Assembly (NCBI GenBank): GCA_963745675.1
Contig: CAVUYM010000028.1
Location: forward strand, 1-64,000
Direction of reading: 5' to 3'
Source: JAUIIK01 sp963745675
GTDB taxonomy: Bacteria > Chloroflexota > Chloroflexia > Thermomicrobiales > CFX8
Length of the DNA: 64,000 nt
Position 1 is the first letter of the stretch; the number at the start of each line of letters is the position of its first letter. Shown here one piece after another: positions 9,857 through 19,409 of this stretch. The position numbers and the translations under genes were made by a program. The notes under the pieces are model-generated. The model was not told the DNA's origin and ran no database searches. It saw nothing but the letters and a program-made list of their open reading frames with translations.

Positions 9857-11286
9857 GTTGGCACATTCGCTTTCATTGCGTTGCGCAAGCCGAGGCGGCG
9901 CGACAGGTCTGAGACGAATTGCCGTTCGGGATCGTACTGATCGGCGATCTCTTGCCAACGGTGAAGATCTGGATACATCGTCGGAACATGCTCAGGATTC
10001 ATTCGCGAATCTTTGGCGAAGTAGAGTCTCCCGCCCGCCGTTACGACGATTTCATCGATTCGATCGAGCAAGTTCCTCAGACCTGCCCATCCTGCACGGA
10101 ATGTCAACCGCAAGCGTCCAGCCGGCTATCGGGAAGGATAGCAGGCCATTCCCGCGCCCCATGCGCTTGAGAACGACGAGATAGGTCGGTACACGTCCGC
10201 AGCTGAGTAGTCTCAAGGATCCGCCGGAGTGCGGCTTCCTGCCCGGCTGGGAATGACGCACTGATGCTGGACGAAGCCGCGCGATCCGTAGATGCGGTTC
10301 GTGTTTTCCACCATATCAAGCTGATGGAAGAAGGCTGAAAGCTGCTGGGGGCGCTCACTCTCGGAAACGGGATGTTTGCGGTACCAGAATTCATTGAATA
10401 TGCGCGCGCTCGTGCGGTCCGACTAGGCTGCCCGGAACGATATCGGGGATCGAAATCGGCGAGGGTTTGGGGCCAGCGAGATGTTCGCTACGCTGGCTCG
10501 CTCCAGTTCCGTCATGTCGAGCCAGATGATTCCCGCGATAAAGTACTCCTCGGCCTAGCGATCGTCCGGTTGCGAGAGTATCCACCCATGACACTGAATA
10601 GCGATAGCGCTCATCGCCTCCGGACATACGTGCCAGGAGTTCGTCAACGTTCGCGACACGTTCGGTGTCGACGAGTACGGTCGAAGTATCGATCTTTATC
10701 ATCCGAATCTTCGCAGTCAGGATCAGCCCGGTAAGGCCCATCCCGCCACAGGTGGCGTAGAACAGTGCTGGATTGGAATGGCGGTTTGACTGTGATGATC
10801 TCGCCGCTAGCGCTCATCAGTTCAATTTCGATGACGTGATCGCCGAATGTACCGTCGACGTGATGGTTCTTGCCGTGGATGTCGCTGGCGATTGCTCCGC
10901 CGACGGTGACATAGCGAGTGCCAGGCGTGACCGGGACGAAAAGGCCCAGCGGCACGAATAATCGCATTAGCTGGTGAATGCTGATGCCAGCCTCAACGGT
11001 GATCGTCGACTCTGAGAGATCAACATCGTGAATGCCGTCAAGTCCAGTCATGTTGACAACTGCGCCGCCTGCGTTCTGTGCTGGATCGCCGTAGCTGCGA
11101 CCCAGTCCACGAGCGATCACGCCCCGCGAGCGCGGGAATGCGATGAAGCTGCGGAGCTCATCGACCGACGTCGGGCTTGTGACTTCGGCAACGAGTGGGC
11201 GCCGTGCGCCCCCAGCCGGTCAGCAATTTGCGTTCAATATTCTGAGACGTGAATTGAGGTGGTGTTCGTCTGGACAGAAAATCCAC
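9853..11286 (-). CDS. dprE1: Decaprenylphosphoryl-ribose oxidase-like FAD enzyme, frameshifted
   Basis: The flavin domain shows LLTGWGRTAPT, RGLGRSYGDPAQNAGG, TPGTRYVTVGGAIASD and IHGKNHHVDGTFG with the conserved active-site His. GGMGLTGLILTAKI, RYRYSVSWVD and, near the end, GGRLYFAKDSR with the conserved Lys follow in the order known from actinobacterial DprE1. Frame changes occur near 11205, 10745, 10500, 10400 and 10110. GTG at 11286 is preceded by GGAG five bases away and gives about 477 residues, close to the usual 460. The segment GWTLAVDIP carries Ala where benzothiazinone-sensitive enzymes have Cys. Product and lipid carrier in this organism are inferred. Confidence 0.82.
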
Positions 11287-11311
11287 GCTGGCTCCGCCGG
11301 CTGTTCGATCC

Positions 11312-11339
11312 AAAAAACTGAACCCCGCTTAAGCGGGGT
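11312..11339 (-). terminator. Rho-independent terminator of the tRNA operon
   Basis: A perfect palindrome CCCCGCTTAAGCGGGG at 11323-11338, extended by one A-T pair, is followed on the minus strand by TTCAGTTTTTT. It lies about 30 bases after the 3' end of tRNA-Phe and before the dprE1 start, so it separates the tRNA transcript from dprE1. Confidence 0.75.
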
Positions 11340-11368
11340 CTTGTCGATGCTTGGCTATGATGCCTGGG

Positions 11369-11441
11369 TGCCGAGGGGCGGGATCGAACCGCCGACACCA
11401 CGATTTTCAGTCGTGTGCTCTACCTACTGAGCTACCTCGGC
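11369..11441 (-). tRNA. tRNA-Phe (GAA)
   Basis: The minus strand folds as a 73-base cloverleaf: acceptor GCCGAGG paired with CCTCGGC, a D arm AGCTCAGTAGGTAGAGC, an anticodon loop CTGAAAA with GAA, and a T arm GGCGGTTCGATCCCGCC. The discriminator is A. The terminal CCA is not encoded (CCC follows). Confidence 0.95.
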
Positions 11442-11477
11442 TTTATTCGCCTCAGTCACGGCCCCAGCCGTCACAGG

Positions 11478-11550
11478 TGGGCGATAGAGGGCTCGAACCT
11501 CTGACATCCACGGTGTAAACGTGGCACTCTACCAGCTGAGTTAATCGCCC
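11478..11550 (-). tRNA. tRNA-Val (UAC)
   Basis: A 73-base cloverleaf on the minus strand: acceptor GGGCGAT with ATCGCCC, D arm ACTCAGCTGGTAGAGT, anticodon stem CCACG/CGTGG enclosing TTTACAC with anticodon TAC, and T arm AGAGGTTCGAGCCCTCT. The CCA end is not encoded. It is the middle gene of a three-tRNA operon. Confidence 0.95.
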
Positions 11551-11576
11551 GATTTCCAGAGGGTCGTTGGCGACGG

Positions 11577-11660
11577 TGCCCAGGAAAGGATTTGAACCTT
11601 CACGCCCTTGCGGGCACTAGCCCCTCAAGCTAGCGCGTCTGCCTATTCCGCCACCTGGGC
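11577..11660 (-). tRNA. tRNA-Leu (GAG)
   Basis: An 84-base class II tRNA on the minus strand: acceptor GCCCAGG with CCTGGGC, anticodon stem CTAGC/GCTAG enclosing TTGAGGG with anticodon GAG, a long variable arm TGCCCGCAAGGGCGT, and T arm GAAGGTTCAAATCCTTTC. It is the promoter-proximal gene of the operon; CCA is not encoded. Confidence 0.95.
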
Positions 11661-11687
11661 AGGTCGCTCCATTCCGGAGCAACTGCG

Positions 11688-11717
11688 AGTATAGGCAGTC
11701 GCCTTTGGCGGTGTCAA
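11688..11717 (-). promoter_or_regulatory. Sigma-70-type promoter of the tRNA operon
   Basis: On the minus strand TTGACA (11717-11712) and TATACT (11693-11688) are separated by 18 bases. The -35 is a perfect consensus and the -10 matches five of six. The -10 box ends 27 bases before the first base of tRNA-Leu, the right distance for a stable-RNA promoter. Confidence 0.85.
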
Positions 11718-11856
11718 GGAATCCAAAGTTGCCGGCCTGAATTTGGGGGAGCCGACAGACGCTCTGAGGGCCGCGTGCTAGGATCGAGTGTGATTCTTGT
11801 GATGGTTTCGCAGCTATCAAATTGAATCGAAAATTGGGAAGTGAAAGGAAGATCAT

Positions 11857-12789
11857 GTGAACTCGAAAGTCACCGTCGTTGGCGCGGGTAATGTGGGTAG
11901 CGTCGTTGCGAACGAAGTCGCGCTGGGTGGTTTCGCCGATGTCGTACTTGTCGATATTGTCGAGGGAATGCCACAAGGCAAAGCTCTCGATATGATGCAG
12001 GCCGGGCCAATCGACGGTTATGACGCAACTATCACCGGCGCAAATACCTATGATGCGACTGCCGGCTCAGATGTCGTCGTCATCACCAGTGGCGTGGCTC
12101 GTAAGCCAGGCATGAGCCGGGACGATCTCCTGAAGACCAACATGGGCATTGTCAAGCAGGTAACCGAAGCGGTCGTCGCCCACTCGCCGGATGCGGTCCT
12201 CATTATCGTGGCGAATCCGTTGGATGCGATGTGCCACGTCGCCTACGATGCGGCAGGCATTCCCAAAGAGCGCGTAATCGGAATGGCTGGAGTTCTCGAC
12301 TCGGCTCGTTTCAGAACTTTCGTCGCAATGGAACTCGGTGTATCGATCGCGGACATTCAGGCGCTCGTTCTTGGCGGTCATGGCGATACCATGGTCCCGC
12401 TGCCGCGCTACACGACTGTCGGCGGGATTCCGATCACCGAGTTGATGACCGAAGAACAGATCACCGCCCTGAGCGAACGGACAGCAGGCGGCGGCGCGGA
12501 GATCGTTTCGCTGTTGAAGACTGGCTCGGCTTACTATGCACCCGGCGCAGCAGCGGCGCAAATGGCAGAGGCGATCATCCATGATCGTAATCGCGTCATT
12601 CCAGCCAGCGTGCTGCTCGAGGGTGAGTACGGTGTAGACGGACTTTTCGTTGGCGTTCCGGTGAAGCTCGGTGCGGGTGGTATCAAGCAGATCATTGAGT
12701 TGAAGCTGACAGACGCTGAACAGACAATGGTTGACCATTCGGCAAGCGCCGTGCGCAGTCTCGTAGACGCTATGGCGGCTCTCGCCTGA
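11857..12789 (+). CDS. mdh: Malate dehydrogenase, LDH-like type
   Basis: The enzyme interconverts malate and oxaloacetate with NAD in the citric acid cycle. The 310-residue product is intact. VVGAGNVGS is the nucleotide-binding loop, RKPGMSRDDL contains the substrate-binding and mobile-loop arginines, VANPLD and DSARFRTF follow, and GGHGDTMVPL holds the catalytic His. Arg in the discriminating loop (RKPGM) rather than Gln favours malate over lactate. GTG at 11857 follows a GAAAGGAAG ribosome site. Citrate-cycle partners are not adjacent; moeA begins 20 bases downstream. Confidence 0.95.
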   Translation: MNSKVTVVGAGNVGSVVANEVALGGFADVVLVDIVEGMPQGKALDMMQAGPIDGYDATITGANTYDATAGSDVVVITSGVARKPGMSRDDLLKTNMGIVKQVTEAVVAHSPDAVLIIVANPLDAMCHVAYDAAGIPKERVIGMAGVLDSARFRTFVAMELGVSIADIQALVLGGHGDTMVPLPRYTTVGGIPITELMTEEQITALSERTAGGGAEIVSLLKTGSAYYAPGAAAAQMAEAIIHDRNRVIPASVLLEGEYGVDGLFVGVPVKLGAGGIKQIIELKLTDAEQTMVDHSASAVRSLVDAMAALA

Positions 12790-12809
12790 TTCACCGGAGG
12801 GCGCCAACA

Positions 12810-14093
12810 TTGACGCGTAGCGGAACCTGGGACGACCCATCCATGATGGTGAGTGTCGAAGCGGTCTTCGAGCGCGTCACGTCTTCTGTAGAGTCGCTGG
12901 CGGCGGTTGAGGTTGCGCTACTTGAGGCTCGGGACCTGTTCCTTGCTAAAGATGTCATTGCAGGGTCGGATGTCCCGCCGTTCACCAACTCGGCGATGGA
13001 CGGCTTTGCCGTACGTGCTGCTGATACCCAAGCCTCAAAACCGGTGGAGTTCGATCTGGTTGCGACGATAGCGGCGGGCGCGGCCAGTACTGCCACCGTG
13101 GGGCATGGTCAAACGGTGAGGATCATGACCGGTGCACCTATTCCGTTCGGTGCGGATGCAGTTATTCGATTCGAAGAGGTGGAACTTCGAGCCGGGCGGG
13201 GGGTGCTCAATTTCCCGACAGATGGAAGTCGGTGAGAATGTCCGCGTTCGCGGGTGAGGACGTGCAGAGAGGGCAGGTCGTACTGACGCGGGGACGGAAA
13301 CTGGGATCTAGCGAAATCGGCATGCTCGCCGCCCTCAACGTCGAGCGCGTGAGCGTCCACCGTCGACCGCGAATTGGGATTCTATCTACAGGAGATGAGG
13401 TTGTAGATCTCGGCCGAAAGTTGGAGTCGGGGCAGATTCGAGATGCGAACGGATACGCTTTGGCTGCCCGTGTCGCGGAACTTGGTGGCGTCCCTGTCCG
13501 GCTGGGCATCGCCGTCGATACGAAACGTGACCTGAGCGAACGACTGCGAGCTGCCAACGGCTGTGACTTGATACTAACTTCGGGCGGTGTATCTGTCGGC
13601 GATTTTGATCTGGTGAAGGACGTGCTGCAGGCAGGAAGGTCAGGTCGATATTCTGACCGTACGAATGAAACCTGGAAAGCCACTTGCGATCGGCGAAGTT
13701 GGCGGCGTGCCATTCATCGGCCTCCCGGGCAATCCGGTGGCCGCGCTTGTCTCGTTCGATCAGTTCGTTCGCCCGGTTATCTTGAAGATGCTCGGGTCTG
13801 GCAATCTCAGTCTGCCGACAGTGCGGGCAGAACTTCAGACTTCGATCGACAATCGTGGACATCGGCGGCACTTCGAGCGCGGAATTCTCTGCTTTGCGGA
13901 CGGTAAATGGGTTGTCAAGCCGTCGGAAATACACGGGTCAGCGATGCTCAGTAGTCTCCTTGGTTCGAACTGCTACATTATTGTGGATGAAGAGCGTGCA
14001 GTAGCAGAAGCTGGGTCAGAAGTTGAAGTCCAAGTGATCGACGCGGCTCATAGTTTACGTCCACGTAGCGACTCCGGGACGAGTTCGAAATGA
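12810..14093 (+). CDS. moeA: Molybdopterin molybdenumtransferase, two frameshifts
   Basis: MoeA inserts molybdate into adenylylated molybdopterin. Visible family segments are DVPPFTNSAMDGFAVRA, RIMTGAPIPFGADAVIRFE, RIGILSTGDEV, IRDANGYALAA, LTSGGVSVGDFDLVKD, VRMKPGKPLAIG and GLPGNPVAALVSF, followed by the small C-terminal domain. Shifts near 13225 and 13640 break the frame; the corrected length is about 427 residues, normal for MoeA. TTG at 12810 is supported by GGAGGG nine bases upstream; ATG at 12843 is the alternative. The TGA stop overlaps the next gene's ATG (ATGA). A mobA gene lies further on at 21691. Confidence 0.9.
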
Positions 14094-15753
14094 GTTCAAG
14101 GAATCGTGTCCATCGCCCTGATCGAATCGTTCTCATCGGGCCAAGTGGTTCCGGGAAATCCCATCTCACATCTCTGATTGCACAAGCCCTCGGGTTCGAA
14201 GCGGTGGATATCGATGCCGAAATCGAAAAGCGTATCGACATGACGATCGCTGAGTTTTTCGAGCGCTTTGGGGAACCTGCATTTCGTGCGATCGAGACTG
14301 TCGATTCTGCGAGATGCGTGCGATTCATCCGGTCGCGTAATAGCTACCGGTGGAGGTGCGGTTCTGGCGCCTGCGAACTGGGCTCGGATGAGACCTGGAG
14401 CGGTGATTATTGGCCTGGCAGCCAGCTCCGAGACGCTGGTGGAGCGTGTATTGCGCCAACAAGAGAGGCTGGGTCGGACGGCGGCGCGTCCCAACATGGC
14501 CGGTGATCCTCACGCTCGTATGAACGCCATGCTTGAGTCCAGAGCGCCTTATTACGCCCAGGCGGATGTCACGCTCGATACAGATGGGCGTTCCATCGAC
14601 GACGTGCTTCGACAAGCGCTCGAGGCCATCGAAGAACGTACCCGACGTAACCTGGTGCCGAAACTGTCCATCGATTCCCCTATTGAGCGATCGGATCTGT
14701 ACGTTTCACGCGGCGTCCGACGGGCGATGCCCGAGCTTAGTCAGAAAGCGATGGCCAAAAGCCTCGCGGCTCTGGATTGTTAGCGACGAAAACGTCGCCG
14801 GACATTGGTTAGCAGAGTGCAGGATTACCGCGCAGTCGGCCGGATTTGATGTTCGAGAGATCGTTGTGCCCGCCGGCGAAAAGAGCAAATCCGTTGATGA
14901 GTTGGGTCCCATTCTTGAGACGATGACAGCGTCCGGGGTGTCGCGCATCAGATGTCGTTGTTGCGCTCGGCGGGGGAGTTGTCGGTGACCTCGCAGGTTT
15001 TGTCGCGGCAACCTGCCTGCGCGGGCTTTCGCTGGTGCAGATGCCTACTTCTCTGCTTGCGATGGTCGACTCAAGTGTCGGTGGCAAGACCGGGATCAAC
15101 ACGACGGCTGGCAAGAATATGGTCGGCGCGTTCTACCAACCGGGTCTGGTACTCATCGACACGAATTTCTCGACACCTTGTCAATCGCAGAGTACCGGTC
15201 AGGTATGGCGGAGGTTATCAAGCACGCCGCGATTCAATCGTCGACACCGTTGCGAACCGGTGGTTTGGCTGATCAACTTGCGATCCTGCCTTCGATCGAT
15301 CCAATTCCGACAGATCAGATCGACGATGTCGTCTTGCAGAACGTCAGGACGAAACACAGTGTTGTTCAGGAGGATGAGCGCGAAGCCGGCCTGCGGATGA
15401 TTCTCAACTTCGGGCATACGGCTGGCCACGCGATCGAGGCAGATGGATATCGATATCGTCACGGTGAGGCGGTAGCTCTAGGAATGCTCGTGGCGACACA
15501 CATTGCCATTGCCCTCGACCTCTGCGGAGCGGACAGATTCGCAGTTCTGGAAGAGCGCCTTGCGGCTGCCGGACTGCCCACACGCTACGAAGGCGAGATC
15601 GCCACGGTCCTGGAAAACATGAAGGCGGACAAGAAGAACATTAGTGGTGTTCAGCGGTGGATCCTGCCCGTGGGCGATGCCGGCGTCGAGGTTAGAACGG
15701 GGATCGAAGCCGAACTGGTCGCTGACGCTGTCCGCGCAATTGGCGGTAAGTGA
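14090..15753 (+). CDS. aroKB: Fused shikimate kinase / 3-dehydroquinate synthase, frameshifted
   Basis: Two shikimate-pathway enzymes appear in one reading. The kinase part has the P-loop GPSGSGKSH, DIDAEIEKR, the GGGAVL motif and RPNMAGDPHARM in its lid region. After EAIEERTRRNL the same frame runs without a stop into VPKLSIDSPIERSDLYVSRG, the start of dehydroquinate synthase. That half shows VVPAGEKSKS, VALGGGVVGDLAGFVAAT, SLLAMVDSSVGGKTGIN, GMAEVIKHA and NFGHTAGHAIE, which carry the NAD loop and the zinc-binding Glu and His residues. Indels lie near 14300, 14735, 14945 and 15172. AroKB fusions are known elsewhere, for example in Thermotoga. A GTG at the fusion point could also start a separate AroB. 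Confidence 0.85.
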
Positions 15754-15810
15754 AGCCCACGTAAAGGTCCCCGTGCAATAATCCAGACGTAGGGTTCGGA
15801 CCGGACGGAA

Positions 15811-16813
15811 ATGAAGGATAATGGATCTAACGTGACGATTGTGCTGTCCGGTTCCCTGGCGTTCGACTACATCATGAATTTCCCGGGTTATTTTGAGGAC
15901 CATATCCTCCCGGACAAGATCCACGTACTCAACGTTTCGTTCCTGGTCGAATCTCTCGATCGCCAGCGGGGTGGTGTTGCCGGCAACATCGCCTACAGTC
16001 TCGGGTCTGCTCGGTCAGCCTTGCCGGTTGGTCGGGACGGTTGGGAATGACTTTGATGAATACAAGGAGGAATTGCGCCAGCTCGGTATCGATCTTAGCG
16101 GCATCGTTGTGCTGGAAGAAATGGTAACGGCGAGCGCGTTTATCACAACCGATCGAGCCGATAACCAAATCACCGGCTTCTTTCCGGGCGCGATGGCCAA
16201 TGCCGGAGATTATTCAATCGTTCCGCTGCTCGAAGAGGCCAGCGTTGCGGCGGTATCACCAACTGCGCCGGCTGCGATGCGGCGTCACGTGGACGAACTC
16301 GTCGCAGCGGGAGTGCCGTTTCTGTTTGATCCGGGCCAGCAGGTTGTCGCGCTCAGTGCCGATGATCTGCGAGCCGGAGTCGAGGGCGCGACACTTCTTG
16401 CCGCCAACGACTATGAACTGGCGCTGATAGAAGACAAGCTCGAACTGTCACGTGAAGAGATCCTGGCATGGTAGATGTTGTGGCCATCACATTTGGCGAT
16501 CTGGGATCAACAATATATGCTGACGGTAACGAGTTATGAAATTCCACCGTGCGAGCCCTGGCGGGTCGTGGATCCGACGGGAGCTGGCGATGGCTATCGA
16601 GCAGGACTGCTGGCGGGTTACACCAGCGGCATCGATTGGGAATCAACTGGCCGGATTGCATCGGTCGCAGCGACCTATGTCGTCGAGCAGAAGGGCACAC
16701 AGGCCCACCCTATACACAGGATGAGTTCGAGCGAGCGCTTTATGGCTGAATTCGCCGAGCACGAGAGTGCTTTGGAGCAACTATTTGACGCATCTGCGAC
16801 CAAGCTGGACTGA
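15811..16813 (+). CDS. PfkB-family carbohydrate kinase, adenosine-kinase-like, frameshifted
   Basis: The N-terminus IVLSGSLAFDYIMNFPG, the GGVAGNIAYSL substrate motif, RLVGTVGNDF, TDRADNQITGFFPGAM and the C-terminal signature VDPTGAGDGYRAGLLAGY, with its catalytic Asp, identify a PfkB kinase. Tyr-Asp in place of Asp-Phe after GAGD is typical of bacterial adenosine-kinase-like members. Frameshifts are near 16010 and 16470-16530. The position directly before ahcY suggests that it phosphorylates adenosine released from S-adenosylhomocysteine; this is inference, since ribokinase and fructokinase share the fold. ATG at 15811 or GTG at 15832 could be the start. Confidence 0.75.
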
Positions 16814-16838
16814 TTTGCGACGCATGAGGGAGATTCAT

Positions 16839-18120
16839 GTGGCAAATACTTCGACCATGAACTACGACATTAAGGATAGATCCTTAGCGGATGCCGGACA
16901 CCGCCGTATCGCCTGGGCTGCTCGAGAAATGCCGGTCATCGGTATGATCCGGGAGCGATTCGCTAATGACAAACCACTGGCCGGCTTGAGAATCGTCGCC
17001 TGCGTCCACGTGACGACCGAAACAGCGAATCTGGCGCTGACCCTCCGCGACGGTGGGGCTGATGCCGTCGTCTGCGCGAGTAATCCGTTGTCGACACAGG
17101 ATGACGTGGCCGCGGCGCTCGTCGACGAAGGTATTCCGGTGTTTGCGATAAAAGGTGAGGATGCCGACACCTATTATCGACACATCAACTCCGCAATTGA
17201 TCACCGACCGCATATCGTCATCGATGATGGAGCGGATGTTGTGAGCGCCCTTCACCGCGAACGCCGCGCCGAACTTGTCGATATGATCGGCGCTACCGAA
17301 GAGACAACCACAGGCGTCGTGCGCATGCGGTGCGATGGAACGCCAGGGCGTTCTGGAGTTCCCGGTTATTGCAGTCAACGACGCGGACACGAAGCACTTC
17401 TTCGACAATCGTTATGGCACCGGTCAGTCGACGATGGACGGGATACTGCGAGCAACGAATATCCTGATTGCCGGTAAGGTCGATGGTCGTGGCTGGTTAC
17501 GGTTGGTGCGGTAAAGGCATCGCGATGCGCGCTCGGGGACTGGGCGCACGGGTGCTGGTGACGGAGATTGATCCGGTCAAGGCGCTCGAAGCCGCGATGG
17601 ATGGATTCGAAGTCGCGCCGATGGAAGAAGCAGCCAAGTCGGGAGATATCTTTGTCACAGCGACCGGCAACATCAATGTGATCGACCGAGAAGACTTCGA
17701 GGCGATGAAGGATGGCGCGATAGTTGCCAATCCGGGCACTTCAATTCCGAGATCAACATCGCGGCGTTAGAAGAGATGGCTGGCGAAGGCCGTCGTGAAT
17801 TGCGGCCGTTCGTTGAAGAATTCCAGATCGCATCGGAAAAGAGCGTGATCGTGCTGGGCGATGGACGATTGATCAACCTCGCGGCCGCCGAGGGCCATCC
17901 GGCGAGCGTGATGGACATGTCGTTCGCCAACCAGGCCCTTGCCTGTTCCTACCTGGCCGAGAATCGCACCGAGCTTGATCACCGGGTCTACGACGTACCG
18001 AAAGAGATCGATCATGAAATTGCGCGCTTGAAATTGGCGAGCATGCAGATCGAGATAGACGTGCTTACTGATGAGCAGAGTCACTACCTGGATTCCTGGG
18101 AGCACGGAACCTATCAGTCG
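16839..18120 (+). CDS. ahcY: Adenosylhomocysteinase, frameshifted
   Basis: The enzyme splits S-adenosylhomocysteine into adenosine and homocysteine using tightly bound NAD. The N-terminal half has YDIKDRSLADAG, CVHVTTETANLALTL and IVIDDGADVVSAL; the middle has TKHFFDNRYGTGQSTMDG; the NAD domain has VAGYGWCGKGIA. Late segments are INLAAAEGHPASVMDMSFA with substrate-binding residues and LTDEQSHYLDSWEHGT at the end. Shifts occur near 17333, 17485 and 17740, and the stop itself is blurred around 18110-18166. GTG at 16839 is preceded by AGGGAG. It lies between the PfkB kinase and metK, completing a methyl-cycle cluster. Confidence 0.9.
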
Positions 18121-18166
18121 CATCGTCAATCGTCGAAAGAACTATGGCAGAAGGAATCGCCTGAAT

Positions 18167-19409
18167 ATGTCGTCATTTGCTACCGCCAAGCGCACGCTTT
18201 TCACATCGGAATCGGTGACCGAGGGGCACCCCGATAAGCTTTGTGATCAGATTTCCGATGCAATTCTGGACGCAATCATCGCCGACGATCCCGATGCGCG
18301 GGTAGCGTGCGAGACGGCTACGACGACCGGGCTGGTCATCGTCATGGGTGAGATCACGACGAGCACCTATGTCGATATTCCGCGACTGGTGCGAGATGTC
18401 ATTCGAGACGTCGGCTATACCGACGCGCGATTTGGATTTCGATTGGGAAACGTGTGGGGTACTCAGTTCCATCAAAGAGCAGTCAGCGGAGATTGACGCC
18501 GCCGTCGCCCATTCATTCGAGGTTCGCGGAACAAGAATGCTGGTGAAGGCGATCTCAACATGCTCGGCGCTGGCGATCAGGGCATGATGATTGGCTATGC
18601 CACGGATGAAACGCCGGAGCACATGCCGCTTCCGATTTCGCTGGCTCATCGACTGAGCCAGCGTCTGGCCGAAGTCCGGCACAGTGGAGATATCCCTTAT
18701 CTGCGTCCGGACGGAAAGAGCCAGGTGACAGTGGAGTATCGTCACGGGCAACCGGCGCGCATCGATAGCGTCGTCGTTTCGGCCCAGCATGCCGAAGACA
18801 TGTCTTCAGAGACGATCTCCCGTGATGTCGAGCACGGCATTATTCGTGAAACGATACCGTCCGAGTTGCTTGACAACTCGACTCAATTCTTCATCAATCC
18901 AAGCGGTAGTTTTACCATTGGCGGCCCGATGGGTGACGCGGGGCTGACAGGCCGAAAGATTATCGTCGATACCTATGGCGGGATGGCCCGTCATGGTGGT
19001 GGTGCGTTCTCGGGAAAGATCCGACCAAGGTAGATCGTTCGGGTGCATATGCCGCACGCTATGTTGCACGCAACATTGTTGCGGCTGGGCTTGCGAATCG
19101 TTGCGAGATTCAGGTCTCCTATGCGATAGGCGTCGCTCATCCACTATCGATTCATGTTGAAACCTTTGGTACAGGAAAGATAGCCGACGAACGCATCGCA
19201 GAACTGATTGATGCGTACTTCGATCTCAGGCCACGTGCGATCATTGCACATCTCGATCTCTGGCAGCCGATATACCGTCAGACTGCAACTTACGGACATT
19301 TCGGCCGTACAGACATTGATCTCCCCTGGGAGCGGCTGGATCGGTCGAGGCGCTTCGGGAAGCGGCAGGTCTGACATGTAATCAGGTGACTCTGCATAGT
19401 GGGCAATGA
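18167..19409 (+). CDS. metK: S-adenosylmethionine synthase, frameshifted
   Basis: MetK makes S-adenosylmethionine from methionine and ATP. Diagnostic stretches are FTSESVTEGHPDKLCDQISD, GAGDQGMMIGYA, HGQPARIDSVVVSAQH, GLTGRKIIVDTYGG and GGGAFSGKDPTKVDRS. The order and spacing give about 410 residues. Frameshifts are near 18450, 18550, 19015 and 19340, all in conserved sequence and therefore probably errors, as this gene is essential. ATG at 18167 has AGAAGGA ten bases upstream. The TGA at 19407-19409 overlaps the ATG of the epimerase gene (ATGA). Confidence 0.92.

Noticed and set aside
11312..11690. tRNA cluster as a phage or island attachment site
   Set aside because: No integrase, no repeated tRNA 3' end and no island genes were seen near the tRNAs.
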